From Gammaproteobacteria bacterium (lineage in GTDB: Bacteria; Pseudomonadota; Gammaproteobacteria; Pseudomonadales; Azotimanducaceae): 5,191 nucleotides of DNA. Within the stretch, counting starts at the first letter, position 1, and the number at the start of each line of letters is the position of its first letter. Below are positions 1 to 5,191 of the stretch, in pieces. Position numbers and translations under genes: made by a program. The DNA lies in assembly GCA_030430515.1 (NCBI GenBank), contig JAUIKX010000261.1:1-5191 (forward strand), written 5' to 3'. Under the pieces are notes generated by a model. That model was given only the letters and a program-made list of their open reading frames with translations, ran no database searches and was not told the origin of the DNA.

Positions 1-557
1 ACTGCGGTGTTGACGGGCTGATCGTCGAAGGCGGCGAGGGCGGCGGCTTCAAGAACAGTCGCGACGTTTCCTCCATGGTGCTGCTGCCGCTGGTGCGCTC
101 TCAGGTGGATGTGCCCATCATTGCCGCGGGCGGGTTTGTTGATGGTGCGTCTATGGCCGCGGCATTTGCCCTGGGCGCGGAAGGCGTGCAGCTCGGTACA
201 CGCATGGTGTCGGCCGCTGAGTCGCCGGTGCACGAGAACTGGAAGAACGCCATCGTCGCGGCGAAGGAAACGGATACGGTGTTTCTCAACCGCAACCATT
301 CCCCGGCCCTTCGGGCGCTGCGCACCGAGAAAACCAGCGCTCTGGAATTCGACATGGAAACCAACGCGATGACGGAAATGAGCCGAGCACTGGATCTCTA
401 CTTTGGCGGTGACATGGAATCGAGCATCGCGCTCACCGGCCAGGTGGCGGGCCGCATCGACAGCGTCCGTCCGGTGGCTGAGATCATCAGCGAGGTTTGC
501 GAGGAATTCTTCAGCGTGATCGGCGATCTGGCGCGGCGCTATCCTTCGGACAGATAA
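1..557 (+). CDS. Nitronate monooxygenase / FabK-like flavin oxidoreductase, C-terminal part (5' end outside window)
   Basis: The frame is open from base 3 to a TAA at 555-557, giving 184 residues with no stop at the left edge, so the gene starts outside the window. The ATG at 75 lies inside conserved sequence and is not the start. What is seen: an EGGEGGG loop followed by F, then LLPLV, IIAAGGF and GVQLGTRM, and near the end GQVAGRI followed by an amphipathic helix. Known of the family: these are the second half of the FMN-binding TIM barrel of the nitronate monooxygenase (2-nitropropane dioxygenase) / enoyl-ACP reductase II (FabK) superfamily. The AAGG and GVQ-GTR segments bind the FMN phosphate. 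The enzyme would be cytosolic and NAD(P)H- or O2-dependent. Oddity: the loop histidine of the usual EAGGH motif is Phe here (codon 48-50), so classic nitronate oxidation is doubtful. It could be another subfamily, for example an acyl-CoA-directed reductase like actinobacterial IpdC, but I cannot decide this. It converges on the DUF3089 gene with a 19 bp overlap. Confidence 0.88.
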   Translation, partial: CGVDGLIVEGGEGGGFKNSRDVSSMVLLPLVRSQVDVPIIAAGGFVDGASMAAAFALGAEGVQLGTRMVSAAESPVHENWKNAIVAAKETDTVFLNRNHSPALRALRTEKTSALEFDMETNAMTEMSRALDLYFGGDMESSIALTGQVAGRIDSVRPVAEIISEVCEEFFSVIGDLARRYPSDR

Positions 558-1573
558 GCGGCAACCCGTGCTTCGGCGTTCTGCCGGATATTCATGTGGA
601 AAAGACTGAAATCGTACACATGGTAATTGCCGTCGCCGAACATCATCGCACTGTAGTTGTCGGAGCGAACCTCACTCACCCGCAGTACGCCGTCGATGCA
701 CTGAGCGTCGGTGACGCCAGGTTCTACTGAGAACTCATCGCGGAACGTGACGCCGCCAAGATTGCTGGCGAAATCCGCGCGGCTGCCGTCGTTGCGCCAA
801 TGCAACGGGTTCACGCAGATGTCGCTGGAAGGATCGCCGAATGTCTCTGCTTCAGCACCCAGCGTGTTCCAGGTGACCTGACAGCCTGTCTGGGTGGGTG
901 TTTCGCATACGGCAATGCCGTTGCTGCCGTCGATGCTGAAGCCCACAGGGTAGGCGGCCACCAGACGCGCTTCGAGTTCTGTGCCTGAGATGACCTCCGC
1001 CAGCAGGCGGTCGGCGTGTTTCGCGCCCTGGCTGTGGCCGGCGAGCACGAACGGCCTGTCATGCGAGTAGTGCGTGAGGAAGTAGTCGAACGCCTCTGAC
1101 ACATCCTGGTAGGCAAGTTCAAGGGCCGCCTCGCCGTCGCCGCTATCATCCATGAACGAGAAGAGCGTTGCCTGCCGGTAGCGAGGTGCAAACACGCGAC
1201 AGCAGGAATTGAAAACAGCGGCCTGGTTCGGCAGCACCTGCTCGTCGGTGAACTCGTTGGCTTCGGCGTGATCCAGCGGCTGGTTCCAGCTGTCTGAGGT
1301 GTAGTAGGTTGTCGGGTGGATGAAGAACACGTCGACGCCCGCGTTTTCGTCTATGCGTTCAATGCCGGGTGGAGTCAGGTCGGCGTTGTCCTGCTTGTCG
1401 GGAAGCGCCGCCCAGTGCGCCGGGTTGGCGTAGTCAGGCGCGGTTGGCGCGGTGGTTTCCGCGAATGTCTGATCAGGTTTCAGGTTGATGCGCATGAGCA
1501 TGAACGTCAGCGGGCCGCGAAAGACATAGCCTGCGACGGCGAGCATCACCAGAATGAAGATGAGTTTCTTCAT
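539..1573 (-). CDS. DUF3089 family protein, membrane-anchored predicted alpha/beta hydrolase
   Basis: The product has 344 residues. Residues 4-17 are a hydrophobic segment after MKK and before R19, with no lipobox cysteine, so this is a signal anchor or signal peptide and the rest is probably periplasmic. Motifs that identify DUF3089 (PF11288): FFIHPTTYY (83-91), a Cys-Cys pair followed by RVFAPRYRQ (124-134), GHSQG (179-183) and FHMNIRQNA near the C-terminus (325-333). GHSQG is a nucleophile elbow, so Ser181 is the likely catalytic serine. His318 is a plausible catalytic histidine, and the acid is not obvious. Six cysteines (124, 125, 223, 231, 253, 292) would allow disulfides if exported. 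Substrate is unknown; an esterase or lipase-like role is inference from the fold only. The ATG at 1571-1573 overlaps the ridA stop as ATGA, and a strong Shine-Dalgarno is not visible, so translation is probably coupled to ridA. The TAG stop at 539-541 lies within the convergent oxidoreductase gene. Confidence 0.9.
   Translation of the reverse strand: MKKLIFILVMLAVAGYVFRGPLTFMLMRINLKPDQTFAETTAPTAPDYANPAHWAALPDKQDNADLTPPGIERIDENAGVDVFFIHPTTYYTSDSWNQPLDHAEANEFTDEQVLPNQAAVFNSCCRVFAPRYRQATLFSFMDDSGDGEAALELAYQDVSEAFDYFLTHYSHDRPFVLAGHSQGAKHADRLLAEVISGTELEARLVAAYPVGFSIDGSNGIAVCETPTQTGCQVTWNTLGAEAETFGDPSSDICVNPLHWRNDGSRADFASNLGGVTFRDEFSVEPGVTDAQCIDGVLRVSEVRSDNYSAMMFGDGNYHVYDFSLFHMNIRQNAEARVAAYLSEG
1570..1573 (-). 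other. ATGA stop/start overlap between the RidA-family and DUF3089 genes
   Basis: On the minus strand the bases read ATGA: the ATG starts the DUF3089 gene and the TGA ends the RidA-family gene. Such overlaps usually mean translational coupling by terminating and re-initiating ribosomes, which fits the lack of a strong Shine-Dalgarno before this ATG. Confidence 0.85.
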
Positions 1574-2046
1574 GACGGTCTGATTCTCACTTCAGCCTCG
1601 ATTTCCACGGGCACGCCGAACGGCAACTCCGCCATGCCAACGGCGGAGCGTGTGTGTCTACCCACCTCTGGCCCGAATACTTGGACGATGAGGTCAGAAC
1701 AACCATTGATCACTGGGGGGATGGCGGTAAACCCGGGTGCGGTGTTGACCATGCCGAATACGCGCAGCCAGCTCCTGACCCGATTGAGGTCCTCGAGAGC
1801 GGCTTTGAGACTGGCAAAGAGCGCCAGACCGCAAAGACGGGCGGCCTGATAGGCCTCGTCTGCACTGACTTCTGCGCCAACCTTGCCGAGCGGTCTGGCC
1901 AGAAGTCCTTCGCTGTCGATCGGCACATGGCCGCTGAGCAGGCAGCGATCACCGCTGACATGGGTCAGCTCGAACGGAAGCGCGGATACGTCCATGGGTT
2001 TAGGCAGTGTGAGCCCCAGGTCGGCCAGGCGTTGTTCCACGTTCAT
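1570..2046 (-). CDS. RidA family protein (YjgF/YER057c/UK114), long ~158-residue subgroup
   Basis: The product has 158 residues. Family knowledge: RidA proteins are cytosolic trimers that hydrolyse reactive enamine/imine intermediates such as 2-aminoacrylate, made by PLP enzymes; several subgroups have no proven imine deaminase activity. What is seen: a start MNVEQRLADLGL typical of the roughly 155-residue proteobacterial subgroup, SGHVP (38-42), GKVGAEVS (54-61), a long helix, PPVINGCSDL (110-119), and a final HTRSAVGMAELP then VEIEAEV strand. Arg133 aligns with E. coli RidA Arg105, the carboxylate-binding residue, and Glu148 aligns with Glu120, so the active-site pair is kept. The start was chosen at 2044-2046 because an AGGGG Shine-Dalgarno lies 7 bases upstream. 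The frame is open further upstream to 2172, but that extension runs antiparallel-free over the tamB 3' end in another frame and has no RidA-like sequence. The stop overlaps the next gene by 4 bp. The gene is 57 bp downstream of tamB. Confidence 0.93.
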   Translation of the reverse strand: MNVEQRLADLGLTLPKPMDVSALPFELTHVSGDRCLLSGHVPIDSEGLLARPLGKVGAEVSADEAYQAARLCGLALFASLKAALEDLNRVRSWLRVFGMVNTAPGFTAIPPVINGCSDLIVQVFGPEVGRHTRSAVGMAELPFGVPVEIEAEVRIRPS

Positions 2047-2104
2047 GTGCGTTCCCCTATGTGTTTTTCTGTCAGCGTTTGAAGCGGCGATTGTAACGCA
2101 CTGT
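2047..2104 (-). other. Intergenic gap between tamB and the RidA-family gene
   Basis: This short gap holds the ridA ribosome binding site and little else. A TACAAT at 2095-2090 on the minus strand resembles a -10 box, but no matching -35 element lies at 16-18 bp. A 5 bp inverted repeat, GCGTT/AACGC with a 15-base loop, has no U-tract after it. Read-through from tamB is therefore the simplest view, with a weak internal promoter possible but not shown. Confidence 0.4.
2054..2058 (-). promoter_or_regulatory. Ribosome binding site of the RidA-family gene
   Basis: The minus strand reads AGGGG, then a 7-base spacer, then ATG at 2046-2044. This is a good Shine-Dalgarno match at normal spacing, and it decides the internal start over the longer open frame that begins at 2172. 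Confidence 0.65.
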
Positions 2105-5100
2105 CTACTCCGGTTTGGTGCTGAACTCGTAGAGCAGGTCCATGGCGGTGCCGGCTTCTCTGGTCGCTTCAAGGCGCCACCGGTCGCCGAGATGGTAGCG
2201 GATGATCAGCTCGCCGATGGCGGCCAGGGTGTTGTATGAGTAGCGCACGTAGAGGTCGTCGCTTACGCGTTTGCCGGCGACGATGGCGATGTCCTGCTGC
2301 GCGGTAGAAAAGGCCTGCAGCTCATCGAGGCCGAGATTCTGGCGAAGTTGCTGCACCACACCTGCGGAACGTTTCAGACCGAAGCCGATGGCGGCGGTGA
2401 GCATGGCTTGAGAGTCGGTTTCCGATGACTCGTTGAAATCCCGGCCCAGAACCAGAAAGGAAAGTGCTCTTGTTTCCGACATTGGCGGTTCGGAATAGAT
2501 CCGGGTCTGCAGCTGCTCCACATCGCCGACGATGTGCACGCCGACATTCACCTCGGGTGTGGTGTTTTCGATGGTTCGGGTGGCCACCACATCGATGTAG
2601 GGACGATCGGGCGGACCGTTGAACTGTACCTTGCCGGAGCGGATCTCCAGGGTTTGTCCGGCCGCTTCAAGAATGCCTTCGGGGATGCGGATCTCTCCCT
2701 GCAGGGTCTTTACCTCACCGCCGTTGAGGCCGGCGGTGAGGTTGCCCGTCAGCCTGGCGTCGAGACCCAGAATTCTGAGACGCACATCGTCGCCTAGGCT
2801 GACCTTCACGCTGCCTTGCAGCATGCTGCGTTCCTGCTGCACCACTTCGCGACCGAGCACAGTGACGTCCTGGGAAGGTTGCGGCACCGAGGGTGGTGCG
2901 CTTTTGAGATGTATGTCTGCCTGCGGCACGTCGACGTCGCCTTTCACGTCGATCTTCCGGCTTTGTGCCCGGGCTACGAAATGCCCGTTTGCCAGGAGCT
3001 GCCAGTCCTTCGACTGCAGGTCGATGCGCTGCGCGTCCACGGTCACCTGTGCCTGGGCATCCGCCGAGTAGCCGTTGCCGCTGGCTTCGATCAGGAAAGT
3101 ACCAGGTTCGCTCGCGCTAGATTGCCGCGCGTTGCCCGTGGCCTGCCAGCCATCGTTGTCTGCAGTGAACCCGAGGTCGATGGCTTCGAAAGTGACTGCT
3201 GGCTCCAATGCCTCGATATGGCCGTTCTGCCAGGTCCCGGAGGCAGAGAAGCGCGGTGCCGCTGCGCTACCGGAGATACTGCCGCTGGCGCGAATGTCGC
3301 CCTCGAGTGCGCTGATGGCCGAAACCGTTGCGGCGATGGCTTCGGTATCCTGGCTTTCAACCGTAAAGTCGCCGTTCATCGTGGCTTCGGAGTTCAGCCC
3401 CTCGCCCTCGAATCGGGCTCGGGCCGTGAGTCTGGGATCATCGATTGAGCCGTCGAGCCGCCAGCTCTGCCCGTTTGTTGCCATCTGCAGCGCTACGCCT
3501 TCGATGGCCAGCTCGGCGTCAGGCACACGCAGCTGACCATTGAAACTGCCGGTTGCATTGATCTCGGGAGATTCCAGTTTACCGCTGATACGGGCAGTGA
3601 ATTCGGCGGGACCGGCCGGAAAAGCCGGAGCGGGGATGAGGTCGGCGTAAGCCTCCAGCGCACCGACAGCCACGTTGGCGCTGCCGTCGAGCGCAGCATC
3701 GCCGCTCAGCCCGCTTCCCTGAAGTTTGCCGGTTACTTTCAAGTTTCCGTCCGCGCCGTTGAGGTCGAGCGTCCAGCGGTCTTGGTCGCCGGATAGTTCC
3801 GCAAGCAGGTCGGGCAGGGTCAGATCGCCGCCTGGTTGCTTCAGAGCGAGCCCGGACGCCTTGATGGACGCGCTTGCGGAGAGCCGCGGTTGATCGGTGA
3901 GCTGCCACCGGCCGGTAATGCGGACCGTGGGTTGAATGAGGTCGGGCAGCAGCGCGCTCAGATCGGAGAAGATCAGCTCACCGGAGGAATGTACACCGTC
4001 GGAACCCGCCCGCGTGGTGTTCAGGCATATGTGCCCATTGCCTCGCCAGCAGTGCGCGGAGATCTGCCAGTTGCCTTCATTGGTGGCAGTAGCGCTAAAA
4101 CTCTTCTCGCTCTGCCATGGGCCCATCGGCGTATCCACTGAAGCGCCGCTATCGACTTCGATGCGCGGCGCATCGGCCAGTGTCAGCGCACGGCCGCTGA
4201 GATCGAACCGGGTGGACTTTGCCTTGAACGTGAGCGTCTCCGTGGTTCCCGACACGCGCAGGTGTACATCGTCGATCGGCCAGGAAGGGGTGGAGATGCT
4301 GTCGGATTTAGCGTCGAGGTTGAGCGCGCCGGTATGATCAGCGGAGAAACGCGCGACTGCATTTTTCGCCAGCTCACCGCCTGCGCGAGCGCTGCCCGAA
4401 AGTTGCCAGCGGTCTGTTGGGAGCGAGAACGCCAGGGTGATGTCGCCGGTATGGTCGAAGCCGGAGAAGTCGATGTCTGCCGCAACCGAATCTCTCAGAA
4501 GCGCGATGTTGCCCGAGACATCGAAGCTGCCTTCGCCGATACCGTGCAGTGAGTGAGAGATCTGAAGTGCGGCGAGTGGGCCCGAAGCCTGCCACTGACC
4601 GGTTAGCTCATCCGCCTCACCGCGGTAGCGCCATTGACCGTTGGCCTCGATTTCCAGCGGCGCATCGATGTTGGCTTTCGCTTTCAACTTCAGGGTCAGC
4701 GCCTCGGACTCTGCGGAGAGCCGATCGACGCGAAGTGAATCCTCGGACCAGAAAGCGGCTCCCAGGATGGCGCTGATCCGGGTATCGGAGACATCGAGTG
4801 TTTTGATGTCCAGCTCGTTGAGGGCAATCTCCAATGGTGGCGCGGGAAGACTCTGAGGCCACGGTGGTTGATCAGTCTCGACAGGCTCCGATGCGACGGC
4901 TGGTTCCACAACGAGGTGGTCCACGCGCAGATAGCGGATGCGCAAACGGGGCGGTTCTCGCATCAGAGCGCGCAGCTGCACGTCTATGGCGATATTCTGA
5001 GCGGCAACTTTCACTTCCTGCAGATCGATCGTCAGCTTTCCGATGCGCAGACCGCCGGACAGTCTGCCTTCGACGTCGGTCAGGTTGACTCCGTCAACGT

Positions 5101-5191
5101 AGCTGTTTACCTGTCTGGCGACGAACCGGCTCCCTGACTCCGTTGCCATCAACCAGCCTGCAACCATGATGCCCACAATCGTGAGAACCGC
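2105..5191 (-). CDS. tamB: TamB-family translocation and assembly module / phospholipid transport protein (5' end outside window)
   Basis: The frame is open from the right edge to a TAG at 2105-2107, about 1028 residues. A GTG at 5174-5176 would give 1023 residues, but the five codons before it (AVLTI) continue the hydrophobic helix, so the true start lies outside the window. Numbering here is from that GTG. What is seen: an N-terminal transmembrane helix ending in TESG (13-16), then DVEGRLSGGLRIGKLTI typical of TamB, then about 700 residues of beta-rich sequence with recurring W-containing strands (WQASG, WQLSG, WQISA, WQATG), then a C-terminal DUF490/TamB domain with SEPPMSE and RALSFLVLGRD (about 900-910), ending in LLYEF. 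Known: TamB is an AsmA-like groove protein spanning the periplasm, partnering the Omp85 protein TamA, with a role in outer-membrane protein assembly and, redundantly with YhdP and YdbH, phospholipid transport to the outer membrane. E. coli TamB has 1259 residues, so this homologue appears shorter. It has only two cysteines, C376 and C384. Confidence 0.95.
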   Translation of the reverse strand, partial: AVLTIVGIMVAGWLMATESGSRFVARQVNSYVDGVNLTDVEGRLSGGLRIGKLTIDLQEVKVAAQNIAIDVQLRALMREPPRLRIRYLRVDHLVVEPAVASEPVETDQPPWPQSLPAPPLEIALNELDIKTLDVSDTRISAILGAAFWSEDSLRVDRLSAESEALTLKLKAKANIDAPLEIEANGQWRYRGEADELTGQWQASGPLAALQISHSLHGIGEGSFDVSGNIALLRDSVAADIDFSGFDHTGDITLAFSLPTDRWQLSGSARAGGELAKNAVARFSADHTGALNLDAKSDSISTPSWPIDDVHLRVSGTTETLTFKAKSTRFDLSGRALTLADAPRIEVDSGASVDTPMGPWQSEKSFSATATNEGNWQISAHCWRGNGHICLNTTRAGSDGVHSSGELIFSDLSALLPDLIQPTVRITGRWQLTDQPRLSASASIKASGLALKQPGGDLTLPDLLAELSGDQDRWTLDLNGADGNLKVTGKLQGSGLSGDAALDGSANVAVGALEAYADLIPAPAFPAGPAEFTARISGKLESPEINATGSFNGQLRVPDAELAIEGVALQMATNGQSWRLDGSIDDPRLTARARFEGEGLNSEATMNGDFTVESQDTEAIAATVSAISALEGDIRASGSISGSAAAPRFSASGTWQNGHIEALEPAVTFEAIDLGFTADNDGWQATGNARQSSASEPGTFLIEASGNGYSADAQAQVTVDAQRIDLQSKDWQLLANGHFVARAQSRKIDVKGDVDVPQADIHLKSAPPSVPQPSQDVTVLGREVVQQERSMLQGSVKVSLGDDVRLRILGLDARLTGNLTAGLNGGEVKTLQGEIRIPEGILEAAGQTLEIRSGKVQFNGPPDRPYIDVVATRTIENTTPEVNVGVHIVGDVEQLQTRIYSEPPMSETRALSFLVLGRDFNESSETDSQAMLTAAIGFGLKRSAGVVQQLRQNLGLDELQAFSTAQQDIAIVAGKRVSDDLYVRYSYNTLAAIGELIIRYHLGDRWRLEATREAGTAMDLLYEFSTKPE

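Noticed and set aside
101..372. Two 87-residue frames, one on each strand, inside the oxidoreductase gene
   Set aside because: They are frame shadows of a gene with intact FMN-binding motifs.
1316..2082. Plus-strand open frames of 177 and 142 residues over the RidA and DUF3089 genes
   Set aside because: Both are antisense to genes with clear family motifs, and neither resembles a known domain.
2090..2095. Possible -10 box TACAAT for a ridA promoter on the minus strand
   Set aside because: No sequence like TTGACA lies 16-18 bp upstream and there is no extended -10 TG, so the match is easily chance.
2075..2099. Possible terminator hairpin between tamB and ridA
   Set aside because: The stem is only 5 bp with a 15-base loop and no U-tract follows, so it would not act as an intrinsic terminator.
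2047..2172. A 42-residue N-terminal extension of the RidA-family frame
   Set aside because: The extension overlaps the 3' end of tamB in another frame and has no family-like sequence. A good Shine-Dalgarno sits just upstream of the internal ATG at 2046.
2816..3448. A 210-residue open frame opposite tamB on the plus strand
   Set aside because: It lies fully antisense to well-conserved tamB, its sequence is low in recognisable motifs, and long antisense frames are expected in GC-rich coding DNA.
5174..5176. GTG as the start of tamB
   Set aside because: The frame stays open to the window edge and the codons before it extend the transmembrane helix, so the real start lies outside.

Overview
The window is a piece of GC-rich chromosome from a Gram-negative bacterium, most likely a proteobacterium and plausibly a gammaproteobacterium. 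The main reason is a nearly complete TamB-type protein, an inner-membrane-anchored, periplasm-spanning protein found only in double-membrane bacteria. Coding density is very high, and there are no mobile elements, RNA genes or repeat arrays.

Layout. (1) From the left edge to 557, plus strand: the C-terminal part of a flavin-dependent nitronate monooxygenase / FabK-like TIM-barrel oxidoreductase. (2) From 539 to 1573, minus strand: a membrane-anchored DUF3089 protein, a predicted alpha/beta hydrolase with a GHSQG nucleophile elbow. It overlaps the oxidoreductase gene tail to tail by 19 bp. (3) From 1570 to 2046, minus strand: a RidA-family protein of about 158 residues. It overlaps the start of the DUF3089 gene by 4 bp (ATGA). 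(4) From 2105 to the right edge, minus strand: tamB, truncated by the window at its 5' end, with 57 bp between its stop and the ridA start.

The three minus-strand genes are probably one transcription unit, tamB - ridA - DUF3089, read from right to left. By analogy with other proteobacteria the outer-membrane partner gene tamA would lie beyond the right edge. TamB acts in lipid delivery and assembly of the outer membrane, RidA removes reactive enamine/imine metabolites in the cytosol, and the DUF3089 protein is probably an exported or periplasm-facing hydrolase. No shared pathway is evident, and the grouping may be housekeeping co-transcription.

I find no convincing undescribed system. The points most worth a second look are a phenylalanine at the usual catalytic-histidine position of the oxidoreductase, a lone cysteine pair in the TamB periplasmic domain, and the tight overlaps of the uncharacterised DUF3089 gene on both sides.
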